A stretch of DNA of 64,000 nucleotides from Ferroplasma acidiphilum (GCF_002078355.1 NZ_CP015363.1:1762944-1826943); one strand, 5' to 3'. Shown: positions 8,371-18,374, counted from the first letter of the stretch. Made by a program: numbers and translations. Notes: generated by a model not told the origin, from the sequence alone.

Positions 8371-10605
8371 TTACTGGTATAAGCCCAGGTCCTCTGTTTT
8401 CTTCTTCTCGCTTATATCCCTTCCCATAGTCGCTGCAAGGTCATTATAGAACTTAGTAACGTTCTTGTCTATGGATGGGCGTATAGTTTTCATGGCTTTT
8501 ATAAATGCATCCTGATTGACCTCGGTTGCTTCAGGGTTGTTACGGTATGCCATCATTCCGGCTTCTCTGCAGAGATTTTCCAGGTCAGCCCCAACGTATC
8601 CGTCAGTTTTTCTGGCAATATCCTTGAGATCAACATCTTTCGCAAGGGGCATTTTCCTTGTGTGGACTTCCAGTATCTTTAAACGGCCTTCCTCTTCAGG
8701 CGGCGGTATGTATATGATTTTATCAAATCTGCCTGCCCTTAGCAATGCAGGGTCAATTATATCAGGCCTGTTTGTAGCGGCTATAACCACCACCCCTTTC
8801 AGTACCTCAATGCCATCCATTGAAGTCAACAGCTGGTTAACAATACGTTCTGTAACCCCTGAATCCATGGATGTCCCCCTTCTGGGTGCAATTGAATCTA
8901 TTTCATCCATAAATATGATTGCAGGTGATACCTGTTTTGCCTTCTTGAATATTTCACGGACAGCCTTTTCACTATCACCAACCCACTTGGAGAGAACTTC
9001 CGGGCCTTTCACGGAGATGAAATTGGCGTTGCTTTCGTTAGCCACTGCCTTGGCAAGCAGGGTTTTTCCGGTACCTGGTGGGCCATAAAGCAAGAATCCT
9101 TTTGGTGCCCTGATTCCCAGCCTGCTAAATACGTCTGGATTTAAAAGTGGCAGTTCCACAGCTTCACGGAGTTCTGATTTCAGGGCTTCGAGTCCACCAA
9201 TATCGTTCCATTTTATATTTGGAACTTCGACTGTTACTTCCCTGAGGCTGCTGGGTTCAATTGTTTTGAGTGCTTCCATGAAATCGTCCTCTGTAACAAT
9301 CATTTTCTCCAGTACCTCAGTGGGTATTGGCTTATCCAGATCAATTTCAGGCAAATACCTCCTGAGTGCATTCATAGCAGATTCCCTTGTTAAAGCCGCC
9401 AGATCTGCCCCAACAAAACCGTATGTAATGTCGGCTATTCTGCTGAAGAATTCACTTTCCTTCTCATCATCCATGCCAAGGGGCATTCCCCTGGTGTGTA
9501 TTGTAAGGATTTCCATTCTGCCCTTTTTATCAGGAACTCCGATAACAATTTCACGGTCAAACCTTCCTGGCCTTCTAAGAGCAGGGTCAACAGCGTCTAA
9601 CCTGTTTGTTGCGCCGATAACTATAACATGACCCCTGTCCTTCAATCCATCCATCAGGGTAAGAAGCTGGGCTACCACTCTCCTTTCTACCTCGCCCTGC
9701 ACATCTTCCCTTTTCGGGGCTATGGAATCTATTTCATCTATGAATATTATAGATGGCTCGGATTCGTCTGCCTTCTGGAATATCTCACGGAGTTTCTGTT
9801 CACTCTGCCCATAATACTTGCTCATAATTTCAGGGCCATTGATAGCAAAGAAATTTGCACCACTTTCGTTTGCAACAGCCTTTGCTATAAGGGTTTTCCC
9901 GGTACCTGGTGGACCATTAAGCAGGACTCCCTTGGGCGGTGTTATGCCCAGCCTTTCAAAAAGCTCCGGGTGTTTCAGTGGAAGCTCAATTATTTCCCTT
10001 ATTTTGCCTAGCTGGTCAGAAAGGCCCCCTATATCCTCATAACTTACCTTTGTCACTTCTTCAAGGACTTCAGAAGCTGGATCTTCCCTGATTTCAACAC
10101 GTGTTTCTTCACTGACTTCCACCGGTATCTTGCTTGGAATTGTTTTGATTACCTTAAATAGCAAACCTGTGTGCCCTGCTAGCGTTAATCCAGGGACGCT
10201 TATGCTATCCTGTTCTATCAAAGGCCTCCTTATAAGGGCTTTCTGGACAAAATCATCTATGCCTTCCCCGAACCTTAATTTCTGGTCTTTTCTTATTATG
10301 GGTGCGAGTACCACTTTCTTTGCTTCCTCAACTTCTACCTTTTTTACCTTTACCTTGTCTCCGATAGAAGCGCCGCAGTTATTTCTCATTACACTATCTA
10401 TTCTAACAATGCCCTTGTTTTCGTCCTCTGGCCTGGATCTGAATACTCTCCCCACAGTAGACCGTACCTTTTCAATAGCGACAACGTCGCCTATTTCAAC
10501 GTCAAGATCTAATCTGGAAATTTCATCAAGCCTAACCCTGGCCATGCCGGGATCGGTTGCATTTGCCTCAGCTATCCTGAGTAATATACCATCATTTGGT
10601 TTCAT
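8371..10605 (-). CDS. vat: VAT / Cdc48-type AAA ATPase unfoldase
   Basis: A 744-residue double-ring AAA protein, essentially the length of Thermoplasma VAT. The N-domain spans roughly 1-185 (double-psi barrel plus C-lobe, beginning [19 protein letters not shown]). The D1 module has Walker [14 protein letters not shown] and Walker [15 protein letters not shown]. The D2 module has [13 protein letters not shown] and [14 protein letters not shown], each followed by an arginine-finger region (RPGRFD, RAGRFD). It is expected to unfold substrates for the 20S proteasome. The C-terminus ends DLGLYQ, a short aromatic tail like the HbYX-type proteasome-docking ends. No proteasome gene lies in the window. 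Confidence 0.97.
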   Translation of the reverse strand: MKPNDGILLRIAEANATDPGMARVRLDEISRLDLDVEIGDVVAIEKVRSTVGRVFRSRPEDENKGIVRIDSVMRNNCGASIGDKVKVKKVEVEEAKKVVLAPIIRKDQKLRFGEGIDDFVQKALIRRPLIEQDSISVPGLTLAGHTGLLFKVIKTIPSKIPVEVSEETRVEIREDPASEVLEEVTKVSYEDIGGLSDQLGKIREIIELPLKHPELFERLGITPPKGVLLNGPPGTGKTLIAKAVANESGANFFAINGPEIMSKYYGQSEQKLREIFQKADESEPSIIFIDEIDSIAPKREDVQGEVERRVVAQLLTLMDGLKDRGHVIVIGATNRLDAVDPALRRPGRFDREIVIGVPDKKGRMEILTIHTRGMPLGMDDEKESEFFSRIADITYGFVGADLAALTRESAMNALRRYLPEIDLDKPIPTEVLEKMIVTEDDFMEALKTIEPSSLREVTVEVPNIKWNDIGGLEALKSELREAVELPLLNPDVFSRLGIRAPKGFLLYGPPGTGKTLLAKAVANESNANFISVKGPEVLSKWVGDSEKAVREIFKKAKQVSPAIIFMDEIDSIAPRRGTSMDSGVTERIVNQLLTSMDGIEVLKGVVVIAATNRPDIIDPALLRAGRFDKIIYIPPPEEEGRLKILEVHTRKMPLAKDVDLKDIARKTDGYVGADLENLCREAGMMAYRNNPEATEVNQDAFIKAMKTIRPSIDKNVTKFYNDLAATMGRDISEKKKTEDLGLYQ

Positions 10606-10792
10606 AAACCCTTATTTACTAAATAGTATTTTAAAATATTGATATTGTATAATTTTATGTTATGAAACTAATACAGACTGCTTCTTTTATAAATTGGAAG
10701 TTTTTGAGTTTATGGATTTATGAATAATATAGAAAAATGTAGTAATCTGGATTTAAAATACTGGAAAATCGATTATAGATACCTAATTTGAA

Positions 10793-11227
10793 TCATTTAA
10801 ACAGGAAAAAATGGAGTACAACATATACATACACAACAAAATATATTATTAATGATAAAAAAATGTAAATATTGATTTTGTGTGCTTTTTTTATATATAA
10901 TTTTGGATTAAGTTTCTTCTTGCTTAAATGCCCTACCAGGATAAAATTATCAACTAATCCAATTTCTAATAAACTTGTGAATGCAAAATAAATATAAAAA
11001 AACAATGTATTTTCTGTTAGTATTACAAATGAAATGGAATTTGTTATAAAAGCTATAGAGATAACCAGAATTATGTGGGTCAATTCTTTTAAATTTTTAA
11101 ATACAACTATATTTTCCTGAATTCCAGTGTTTTTCTTTATAACATTCTTAACCTTAAAGCTTCTTTCTAAAAAAACAATGACAGAAATCATAAAAATAGC
11201 CAGTAATAAATAATTAAGGATTACCAT
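10793..11227 (-). CDS. Small four-TM membrane protein, putative partner/immunity protein
   Basis: A 144-residue protein with four hydrophobic segments (about 3-20, 50-70, 75-98 and 120-142) separated by basic loops. I recognise no family. Its ATG overlaps the stop of the upstream secreted-protein gene (ATGGTAA, 7-nt overlap), so translation is probably coupled and the two proteins probably work together. A small polytopic membrane protein directly following a secreted hydrophobic-segment protein is the arrangement seen for immunity proteins of bacteriocins and sulfolobicins. That role is inference only; a membrane anchor or processing partner is equally possible. Confidence 0.6.
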   Translation of the reverse strand: MVILNYLLLAIFMISVIVFLERSFKVKNVIKKNTGIQENIVVFKNLKELTHIILVISIAFITNSISFVILTENTLFFYIYFAFTSLLEIGLVDNFILVGHLSKKKLNPKLYIKKAHKINIYIFLSLIIYFVVYVYVVLHFFLFK

Positions 11228-12096
11228 GGTGGTTCCTCATTTGGATTCCATACTCCTGTATGTGGGGCGTATCCCGATAAAGGTGGATATTTTGCAGAAT
11301 CCCCAAATGCAATAGATACTGGGATATAAATACCGCTGCTGCCAGAATCAGCTGTACCGGTAAATGCACCCTCTTCCCCATAAATACCAACATCATAGAA
11401 ATTATACCATTTTGTACCCCAGCTTGCACCGAGATCAAAATACACAGTCGGGTCATGATTCTCAGAGGCGTATGCATCTATAGCTATATAGTCCAGTGCT
11501 AAAGCTGCAACTATTGGTGCCAGAAGTCCTGGCAAAACAATTGATGCAGCCGCGCTTCCATAATAAACTGCACCTTCAAGTGACCCGACCTCGCCTGAAA
11601 CAACCTCTCCAAAAACGGCTATTATTGTAGCATCACTGGCTCCTGATATTACAGGCAGTTTAGTAACGTATAAGGCTGCTTCATGATTTTTAGGAAATTT
11701 ATAATATATATTTGAACAATCACCAGGAACTTTATTTATTTTATTGTTTGGGATAATAGTCATATTAAGATATATCCTGTTCCCTGATTCAAATACAGAT
11801 ACGTTGCCGAATTTTCCATGTTCTGTTATATGCTGGTTATTACCTGTATTATTGGTCACAGAGAACGCCATATTCATATAAATACGATTGCTTAACATGT
11901 TGACACTGTCATTATATTTTACTACATTAATCTGTTTGCCGTTTAAATTGCTGGCGTGCGGTTGTGCCGAGATATCAGAAGTAACGACATTAACACGCTG
12001 GTCGGTATTATTTGTTGCATTTGTTACCGGCGCAAAGGATACCATCACAAATATTGCTGCAATTAGTACACCTATTATTAACTTCTTTTTATTCAT
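11221..12096 (-). CDS. Secreted protein with internal Gly/Ala-rich hydrophobic segment (unknown function)
   Basis: A 291-residue protein with a clear signal peptide (MNKKK, then a hydrophobic run to about residue 25, possible cleavage near TNA-TNN). The N-terminal half (about 26-145) is polar and rich in potential N-glycosylation sequons (NNT, NDS, NVS, NMT). Residues about 150-212 form a Gly/Ala/Val-rich hydrophobic stretch (SGASDATIIAVFGEVVSGEV onward). The C-terminal 80 residues are rich in Gly, Tyr, Trp and Pro, and end EEPPW. There is a single Cys (127). No family recognised. A TATA-like run of AT repeats lies about 25-35 nt before the ATG. It may be a cell-surface protein or an archaeocin-like precursor. 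Confidence 0.7.
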   Translation of the reverse strand: MNKKKLIIGVLIAAIFVMVSFAPVTNATNNTDQRVNVVTSDISAQPHASNLNGKQINVVKYNDSVNMLSNRIYMNMAFSVTNNTGNNQHITEHGKFGNVSVFESGNRIYLNMTIIPNNKINKVPGDCSNIYYKFPKNHEAALYVTKLPVISGASDATIIAVFGEVVSGEVGSLEGAVYYGSAAASIVLPGLLAPIVAALALDYIAIDAYASENHDPTVYFDLGASWGTKWYNFYDVGIYGEEGAFTGTADSGSSGIYIPVSIAFGDSAKYPPLSGYAPHTGVWNPNEEPPW

Positions 12097-12298
12097 AATA
12101 AGATTAACATTCCAATATATATATATATTTAGATAATAATATTAATAAATAATTTAGTAGATAAATTTATACATGTATCCCGCTTGCTGTTCAAGCTTGC
12201 AATGTAACAGAATTTTTACATTAATTATTTCTACGCCTGTGTATTTCATCGTTCAATATTACCTGCAATAATATTACATTAAATAACTAATTTATTTT

Positions 12299-13228
12299 AT
12301 GAATGAATCGTATTATATGGAAGTTACAAAAAAGAGTTATTCTTCTTCAGCCAATCTCGGTCCGGGCTATGATATATTGTCCTTAGGGCATAAAGCATTC
12401 TTTGATTCTGTCACGGTAAAGCACAATAATAGCAATGGTGTAAAGATTATTTCAAATTCTACCCCGGAAGAGCCGGATAAGAATACAGCAGGATTAAGCA
12501 TCCTAAAAATTATGGAAGATAAGGGCATTAAAACTGGACTGGACATAACAATAAAAAAGGGTGTCCCAATTGGCCTCGGCCTGGGGAGCAGCGGAGCTTC
12601 ATCCTCTGCAGCTGTAAGGTCTGTAAATGAACTCCTGGATCTTGGCATGGGCAAAGATGAAATGGTCTATTATTCAATGTATGGAGAGATAGCCGCATGC
12701 GGTTCAGCCCACCCGGACAATGTATCTTCCGGGATTTATGGAGGGCTTACACTAATAAGTTCCACATCTCCTGTAAAAGTAAAAAAAATTGATATTAATT
12801 ACAATTTTAACCTGGTACTTGTAATACCTGATATCAGTATGAAAAATAAAACCCGGTATGCAAGGTCAATTGTGCCCCAATCGATAAAAATGGAAGAACA
12901 TATAGTTCATACATCCAGAATATCTACAATGCTTTACGGGTTTATGAAAGGGGACCGTGATGCTATAAGGGAAGGGATGAATGATGATATTGTTGAGCGG
13001 TCCAGGGAAGCCATGTTTCCATTTTACAGGGATATAAAGGAAAAAGTTATCAACAGAAATGCTGTTTCTGCCTGCATAAGCGGAGCAGGGCCTACAATGT
13101 TAATATTTGCAGATGATAAAACCAGAAAGGACGAGATGCTTGGTGATATAAAAAATGTCATGGGGTCATATAATACAGATTATAGTATCCGTGAAACAGG
13201 TATTCTGGAGGGATTAGATGACCAGTAA
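12299..13228 (+). CDS. thrB: Homoserine kinase (GHMP family)
   Basis: GHMP-fold kinase of about 300 residues converting homoserine to O-phosphohomoserine. Motif 1 is [16 protein letters not shown] near the N-terminus, motif 2 is [19 protein letters not shown] (phosphate loop), and the C-terminal motif is [15 protein letters not shown]. An alternative start at 12317 ([11 protein letters not shown]) matches the family N-terminus better; TATA-like ATTAAATAA (12278-12286) does not decide between them. The gene overlaps the downstream PLP enzyme by 11 bp, so they are coupled. O-phosphohomoserine would be the branch point to threonine and, via the neighbour, to cystathionine or homocysteine. Confidence 0.9.
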   Translation: MNESYYMEVTKKSYSSSANLGPGYDILSLGHKAFFDSVTVKHNNSNGVKIISNSTPEEPDKNTAGLSILKIMEDKGIKTGLDITIKKGVPIGLGLGSSGASSSAAVRSVNELLDLGMGKDEMVYYSMYGEIAACGSAHPDNVSSGIYGGLTLISSTSPVKVKKIDINYNFNLVLVIPDISMKNKTRYARSIVPQSIKMEEHIVHTSRISTMLYGFMKGDRDAIREGMNDDIVERSREAMFPFYRDIKEKVINRNAVSACISGAGPTMLIFADDKTRKDEMLGDIKNVMGSYNTDYSIRETGILEGLDDQ

Positions 13229-14306
13229 TAGAGCATATGCAGCACCACTTACTTATCCTATTTACCAGACCAGTTCATATGTAGTTCCGGAGGGTGAAAA
13301 ATACAGGTACAGCAGGGAGTATAATCCAACCGTTGAAAATCTTGGCATTAAGATAAAGGAAATGGAAGGAGCTGAAGATTACAATGTTTTCTCTTCGGGC
13401 ATGGGAGCTATTACTACGACGTTATTATCATTATCAAAGCCTGGAGATAGAATATTAACACACCTGGACACATTTGCAAGGTCCTATCATTTTATCAGGG
13501 ATTTTATGGGAAAGTGGGGAATCAAGCCGGATATTGCCAATCCGGGTACGGAGAATATTATTAATGGAATAAAAAAAGGTACAGGAATAGTGTTTATTGA
13601 AAGCGTAACCAATCCTATATTAAGGGTGAACGATATAAGCACCATATCTGAGAAATGCCATGATGTTGGAGCCATACTTGTTGTTGATTCCACAGTTCCG
13701 ACTCCATATAACGTAAAATCTTTAAAATTAGGGGCAGATATAGTTGTCCACAGTTCATCCAAATTTATTGCAGGGCATAATAACGTAATATCAGGGCTTG
13801 CAGCAGGAAGAAAGGATTTAATGGAGAAAATTGATGCCATGAGAAGAACGCTCGGAACATCCCTTGACCCTAACTCCGCATTTCTGACAGAAAATGGAAT
13901 GAAAACACTTGGAATAAGAATGGAAAAGATAAATTCTAATGCTATGGAAATAGCTACAGAACTTCAAAAAAACCCCGAAATATCCAGGGTAATATATCCC
14001 GGGCTTTCTGAACATCCTGATCATGAAATAGCCAAAAAATATATGAAAGGTTATTCCGGCATAGTCTGCTTTAAGGTAAAAACCGATCCTGAAAAATTTA
14101 TAGGAAAACTGGAGAAAATAGTTCCGGCAAACACCATGGGAGGGACAGAAACAGTGATATCGACACCTGCTTCAATGTCACACAGGTCTTTAACTTCAGA
14201 AGAATTGAATGTGCTGGGTGTGGATTCAACATTTATGAGGCTTTCCGTGGGAATAGAAGACCCGGATGAAATAGTAAGGGATATTAACAGGGCCCTTAAT
14301 GATTAA
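13218..14306 (+). CDS. Cys/Met-metabolism PLP enzyme (cystathionine gamma-synthase-like)
   Basis: A 362-residue fold-type I PLP enzyme of the MetB/MetC/MetZ family. It has the substrate-phosphate region [28 protein letters not shown], the PLP aspartate in [11 protein letters not shown], the Schiff-base lysine in [15 protein letters not shown] (about residue 181) and a C-terminal [14 protein letters not shown]. It overlaps homoserine kinase by 11 bp, suggesting that its substrate is O-phosphohomoserine, as in plants, rather than acyl-homoserine. The reaction would be gamma-replacement to cystathionine or homocysteine. The exact reaction (synthase, lyase or sulfhydrylase) cannot be decided from the sequence. 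It overlaps the end of the convergent kinase gene by 11 bp. Confidence 0.85.
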   Translation: MTSNRAYAAPLTYPIYQTSSYVVPEGEKYRYSREYNPTVENLGIKIKEMEGAEDYNVFSSGMGAITTTLLSLSKPGDRILTHLDTFARSYHFIRDFMGKWGIKPDIANPGTENIINGIKKGTGIVFIESVTNPILRVNDISTISEKCHDVGAILVVDSTVPTPYNVKSLKLGADIVVHSSSKFIAGHNNVISGLAAGRKDLMEKIDAMRRTLGTSLDPNSAFLTENGMKTLGIRMEKINSNAMEIATELQKNPEISRVIYPGLSEHPDHEIAKKYMKGYSGIVCFKVKTDPEKFIGKLEKIVPANTMGGTETVISTPASMSHRSLTSEELNVLGVDSTFMRLSVGIEDPDEIVRDINRALND

Positions 14307-14892
14307 TCTGCCCTTTTATGTAATTTATTAATGTGTTTTTTGTAATAGGAAAATCAGTATTATCAACAATGAAAACATCATCCCCGCAGTGATCCATAGA
14401 ATACTTTTCTATTACACTGTATACTGGCAATTGCTCAACAAGCCGTTCTCCAGGTGAGTTAAAGTGTGTGTAGTCTATTCTCTCTTTAAGCCTGTTGCCA
14501 TGCAAAGATTTGTCCGGAATATGTATATAAATCATAATTATTTTATTCCTAATATCACTGGCAATCATTTCCGGATTAAAATATAATGTTTCAAGTATTA
14601 GCGGCTCTCCGTTATCTATTGACCGGCGCAAAACTGCATTTATTCCTTTATACATAAATTCTGACTGGTTAAGATATCCTTTTATTATATTTTCCTCATT
14701 CTTTTCTCCATATATCCTGTAAGCATTATAGACGCTTTCTCCCATTGCCGGGTTATCTGCGTAAGGCCTCAAAAATTCCCTGAGATAATCGCCTGAAAGT
14801 ATTATATTTATATTAAATTCCCTGCTTATAAAACCAGATAAGCTTGTTTTTCCAACACCGGGAATGCCGCCAATCAATATAACCGGAATCAT
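14296..14892 (-). CDS. P-loop kinase, 2-phosphoglycerate-kinase-like
   Basis: A protein of about 198 residues with Walker A GGIPGVGKTSLS at the N-terminus, a lid-like region rich in Arg, and a central ILETLYFNPE. It resembles the archaeal 2-phosphoglycerate kinase / P-loop NTP-kinase group (including cyclic-2,3-diphosphoglycerate synthesis enzymes) but is too short to be sure. A TTG at 14901 gives a slightly longer frame. I prefer ATG 14892 because TATA-like TAATATATTTATAA lies about 22-25 nt upstream. Monocistronic, convergent with the PLP enzyme. It could instead be a nucleoside or adenylate-type kinase of unknown substrate. Confidence 0.65.
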   Translation of the reverse strand: MIPVILIGGIPGVGKTSLSGFISREFNINIILSGDYLREFLRPYADNPAMGESVYNAYRIYGEKNEENIIKGYLNQSEFMYKGINAVLRRSIDNGEPLILETLYFNPEMIASDIRNKIIMIYIHIPDKSLHGNRLKERIDYTHFNSPGERLVEQLPVYSVIEKYSMDHCGDDVFIVDNTDFPITKNTLINYIKGQINH

Positions 14893-15040
14893 ACAGGGCA
14901 ATTATAAATATATTATTAATTCTTTTCAGCATTTCATCCAGAATTATCATTTCTTTTCTGTATGTGTATATTAATCATATTCTAAGCTATTACAACTGCA
15001 ATAAATTTTTAAATGATAAGTTTATATCAATATGATAATT

Positions 15041-15664
15041 ATGGCGACAGAAACTTGGGAAGTAAAGGAAAATGCAAAACCTAGAGGATTAGACGGCATA
15101 TCAGATAAACAGATAGACTACCACTTTGATGTCCATTATAAGGGATATGTATCAAAGCTCAATGAAATATGGTCAAAGTTGCCAGATGTTGACCTTACAA
15201 AGGCAAACCAGAATTACAGTGACCTTAGAGAAATGAAACTGGAAGAAACCTTCAACTACGATGGATCAATGCTTCATGAGTACTATTTCGAATCCTTAAG
15301 CAAGGATCATGTTGCAATGCCTGAATCAGTAAAGGCACAGATAGAGAAGGATTTTGGAAGCTATGAGAAATTCGTGGCACTGTTCAAAGCAACAGGAACT
15401 GCATTCAGGGGATGGGCACATCTTGTGTTTGACCTTAACTGTGGAAAACTTAGGGTTCTCGGTGCCGATATACATAATGCATCTGCAATATGGAATGCAT
15501 TGATGATACTGCCACTTGATGTTTACGAACATGCATACTATACAGATTACGGAGCAAAGAGAGCACCATATCTTGACGCATTCATGAACAATGTCAACTG
15601 GAAGGTTGTTGAGAAAAGGCTTGACAGGGCAAAGAGAACATACGAAGCTTTTAAGAAGGATTAA
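15041..15664 (+). CDS. sod: Superoxide dismutase, Fe/Mn family
   Basis: A 207-residue Fe/Mn SOD starting MATETWEV, converting superoxide to H2O2 and O2. Metal ligands are visible: His in DYHFDVHYKGYV (aligning with E. coli His26, with the gateway His and Tyr present), His in SMLHEYYF, and Asp/His in DVYEHAYY. The segment LGADIHNA has His where archaeal Fe-type enzymes often do, so iron is the likely metal. An in-frame ATG at 15032 adds three residues (MII); TATA-like TTTTTAAA (15006-15013) is 25-30 nt before either. An Ogg2-type repair glycosylase follows on the same strand after 15 bp, pairing superoxide removal with oxidised-base repair. Confidence 0.95.
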   Translation: MATETWEVKENAKPRGLDGISDKQIDYHFDVHYKGYVSKLNEIWSKLPDVDLTKANQNYSDLREMKLEETFNYDGSMLHEYYFESLSKDHVAMPESVKAQIEKDFGSYEKFVALFKATGTAFRGWAHLVFDLNCGKLRVLGADIHNASAIWNALMILPLDVYEHAYYTDYGAKRAPYLDAFMNNVNWKVVEKRLDRAKRTYEAFKKD

Positions 15665-15679
15665 ATATTTTTTATTTTT

Positions 15680-16309
15680 ATGATTAAAAACGATGAGTTG
15701 TCCATTAAGATAATGGAATCCAAACTATTATACAGTAAAAAGATAAATGAAAGGGTCATAGATTTTATAAATATGGGAAAATCACGCAATGATTCACTCT
15801 TCATGGAATTGTGCTTCTGCATACTTACAGCAAATACATCTGCTGAAATGGGCATCAGGACCCAGAGAATGATTATGGATGGGTTTATAGAATATAGCAT
15901 GGAACAGTTAAGTGAAGAACTTAAAAAGGCTAAATATAGATTTTATAACAAAAGGGCTGGATATATTATAAATGCAAGATTTATCCGTAAAAATATAAAA
16001 AAATTAATCTCTTCCATGGAACATTTCACACTCAGGGAATATCTGGTAAATAATGTCAAGGGTCTCGGGTACAAAGAGGCTTCACATTTCCTGAGAAATA
16101 TAGGGATATTTGATTTTGCTATTCTGGACAAGCATATTTTGCAACTTTTATTTGATTATGGATATACTAAGGATATGAAATTGAATTCAAGGGCAGACTA
16201 TCTGGAAAAGGAAAAAATATTTAATTCCATAGCCAGTGACTACAATATACAGCCAGGAATAATGGATTTATATTTATGGCAAATTGCAACAGGAAAAATA
16301 TTGAAATGA
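15680..16309 (+). CDS. ogg: 8-oxoguanine DNA glycosylase/AP lyase, Ogg2 family
   Basis: A 209-residue HhH-GPD-superfamily protein matching archaeal Ogg2 in length. It contains LCFCILTANTSAEMG near the N-terminus, the helix-hairpin-helix VKGLGYKEASHFLRNIG with the catalytic lysine in GYKEAS, and the catalytic aspartate in FAILDKHIL. It should excise 8-oxoguanine and nick the abasic site. The C-terminus reads LYLWQIATGKILK, like the family's C-terminal lysine end. It lies 15 bp after the superoxide dismutase and is probably co-transcribed, although TATTTTTTATTTTT between them could be a terminator or a weak promoter. Confidence 0.88.
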   Translation: MIKNDELSIKIMESKLLYSKKINERVIDFINMGKSRNDSLFMELCFCILTANTSAEMGIRTQRMIMDGFIEYSMEQLSEELKKAKYRFYNKRAGYIINARFIRKNIKKLISSMEHFTLREYLVNNVKGLGYKEASHFLRNIGIFDFAILDKHILQLLFDYGYTKDMKLNSRADYLEKEKIFNSIASDYNIQPGIMDLYLWQIATGKILK

Positions 16310-16312
16310 GCC

Positions 16313-17734
16313 TTAATTTTTGATAGCATCCATTTTTTTAATGTCCTTTTCAGTTGAATAAAATGAATTGTATCCGTGGGATCTCATAATTGATGCTGCA
16401 TAAGCACTGTTAAGCCCCTTTTTGCAATAGAAAAAGTAATTTTTATCAGGATTTCCTGATTCAGCCAGCGAATCTATGGAACTTACAGGCATATTTATTG
16501 CCCCGGGAACGTGCCATAGATCAAAATCCTTATTATCTCTGAGGTCTATAATTATGCTGTTTTCCGGTATCGTATCACTTTTACTGTTATTTATTGAATT
16601 GACATAATCATCAATTTCGTCTTTCTTTATTTTTATTATTTCGTGCAATATTTCCTTTAAAGGAAATTTCTCAACTTCTGGCTTCAAATCTCTATAAGCC
16701 GTATTTATTCCCGGGTTTTTTGAAAACAATGAACAGAATTCCCCTATGGATTCGTCCATATACAGCCCCTTTCTTTTTGAATAGTTTATTGTTTCTTCCT
16801 TGTCAAAGCCTATTAATGGGCGGAATAGTGGAGTATTGATACCGTAGGAAAGTGATTTGAGGTTTTTTGGAATCTGGGATGAAACCTGCCCGATAGATTC
16901 TCCTGTCACAATGGCATCATAATCATTTTCCTGGCAAAGCCCCTCTGCATATGAATAAAGAAGCTTTTTGAAGATAAGGTTTGCATATTTCTGTTCCGGA
17001 TTTCGCAGAATTCCGGTTATCAACGAGGTCCCGTCCAGTATGTATATATTGCTGTTATACCCGTAAGAATACCGGAATAAAAGGTTTCTTGCTGCCTTAA
17101 GCATGTACAGTGTATCTGAGGGGTGCGCCAGGGAGCAGAAAAGCAGGTCTGTTGCCATGCCACGCTTCATAACCATAAATGTAGCCACAGGAGAGTCGAT
17201 GCCTCCAGAAAACAGTGAAATTGCTATCCCTTCGGATTTTAATGGCAATCCTCCCGGGCCTTCCATCTTTTCTGTAAATGTATAGAAATTTTTGTCCCGT
17301 ACTTCGATATATATGGGCGCTTCCGGGCTTTCCAGGTTTACACCGGAAGAATTATCGTATAACTTATTTCCAATGGCAATTTCCAGGTCCTTAGATGTAA
17401 AATTATGCGTTCCCTTTCTGGTTACCCTTACAGCAAAAGTTTTATTTTTTACGTAGCTATAATAGTTTTCAACGCAGCGTGTTACTATATCTTCAATGGT
17501 GTTGAATGTATACTCATTAGCCCTGGAAAATGATTTAACACCGAAAATATCTGGCAGAATATTCATTAATTCCGGGCTATCTGAATATAAATAAATCCTT
17601 CCATCACTCTTTTTGTATTTCAGGCCAGAATCCTCCGGCAATGATGATATAATGTTTTCAATAAGGAGTTTTTCCATATTCCTCCTCGTTTTATTTCCCT
17701 TAAGGCCTATCTCTGAATACCTTACAATGAACAT
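16313..17734 (-). CDS. thiI: tRNA 4-thiouridine sulfurtransferase ThiI with C-terminal rhodanese domain
   Basis: A 473-residue protein with three modules. The NFLD/THUMP region spans residues 1-165 (VRYSEIGLKGNKTRR). The PP-loop adenylation domain has SLFSGGIDSPVATF at about 170-190. The C-terminal rhodanese domain (about 385-470) has the active-site Cys in FYCKKGLNSA. A second Cys in GEFCSLFSKNPG (about residue 333) matches the E. coli Cys344 position; E. coli ThiI uses Cys344 and Cys456 as a catalytic pair. It activates U8 of tRNA and transfers sulfur, and may also supply thiamine thiazole sulfur. Many archaeal ThiI proteins lack the rhodanese domain, so this is the bacterial-like form. Confidence 0.92.
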   Translation of the reverse strand: MFIVRYSEIGLKGNKTRRNMEKLLIENIISSLPEDSGLKYKKSDGRIYLYSDSPELMNILPDIFGVKSFSRANEYTFNTIEDIVTRCVENYYSYVKNKTFAVRVTRKGTHNFTSKDLEIAIGNKLYDNSSGVNLESPEAPIYIEVRDKNFYTFTEKMEGPGGLPLKSEGIAISLFSGGIDSPVATFMVMKRGMATDLLFCSLAHPSDTLYMLKAARNLLFRYSYGYNSNIYILDGTSLITGILRNPEQKYANLIFKKLLYSYAEGLCQENDYDAIVTGESIGQVSSQIPKNLKSLSYGINTPLFRPLIGFDKEETINYSKRKGLYMDESIGEFCSLFSKNPGINTAYRDLKPEVEKFPLKEILHEIIKIKKDEIDDYVNSINNSKSDTIPENSIIIDLRDNKDFDLWHVPGAINMPVSSIDSLAESGNPDKNYFFYCKKGLNSAYAASIMRSHGYNSFYSTEKDIKKMDAIKN

Positions 17735-17819
17735 TGTTATTGTATATTTATTAGCTATTTATGCGTTGCTTTAAAAAAGTATAGCTAAAATATTTAACAT
17801 ATAAAGATATTTAAGCAGC

Positions 17820-18374
17820 ATGGAAACAATAAAAATAGCAGGATTTGGAGGTAGCTTGAGGAAAGAGTCATACTCCAGGTATTTGCTTGAGAACGCCGTT
17901 GGATTGATGCCTGAGAATTCTAAACTTGAAATACTGGACATAAAGAATTTTCCTTTAATGAACCAGGATGAGGAGAACAATTACCCGGAAAATGTAAAAA
18001 AGTTTAAGAGGCAGATTAAGGAATCTGATGGAGTTTTGATGGTTACTCCAGAATACAATTACTCAATCCCCGGATATTTAAAAAATGTTTTAGATGTTGC
18101 TTCGAGGCCATATGGTGATAATCCTTTCAATGGAAAGCCTGTAGCCATTATGAGTTCATCAATAGGCATGCTGGGCGGTTCAAGGGCACAGTACCACCTC
18201 CGCCAGGTTTGTGTATTCCTTGATATGATTCCTGTAAATACACCTGAAGTTTTTCTAACATTTGCACAGGATAAATTCGATGAAAAAGGCAAGCTTAAGG
18301 ATGAGATGACAGCTAAATTTGCCGGGCAGTTGCTACAGAACCTTGTAAATCTTGCCAGGCAGCTAAAAAAATAA
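17820..18374 (+). CDS. NAD(P)H-dependent FMN reductase (flavodoxin-like fold)
   Basis: A 184-residue flavoprotein. FMN-phosphate loop FGGSLRKESYSRYLL is at the N-terminus, then TPEYNYSIPGYLKNVLDVASRP, the diagnostic motif of the NADPH-dependent FMN reductase / SsuE-ArsH-type family, and SSSIGMLGGSRAQYHLRQV. It likely reduces quinones, FMN or metal chelates in the cytoplasm. Monocistronic, with TATA-like ATATTTAACATATAAA 20-30 nt before the ATG, so probably leaderless. Substrate cannot be inferred. Convergent neighbours and its position next to a DUF77-type protein give no operon context. Confidence 0.85.
   Translation: METIKIAGFGGSLRKESYSRYLLENAVGLMPENSKLEILDIKNFPLMNQDEENNYPENVKKFKRQIKESDGVLMVTPEYNYSIPGYLKNVLDVASRPYGDNPFNGKPVAIMSSSIGMLGGSRAQYHLRQVCVFLDMIPVNTPEVFLTFAQDKFDEKGKLKDEMTAKFAGQLLQNLVNLARQLKK

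Noticed and set aside
10606..10792. Two peptides of about 21 codons (ATG near 10660 and 10720) between VAT and the membrane gene
   Set aside because: Composition and lack of promoter or ribosome-binding signals make them indistinguishable from chance in AT-rich DNA.
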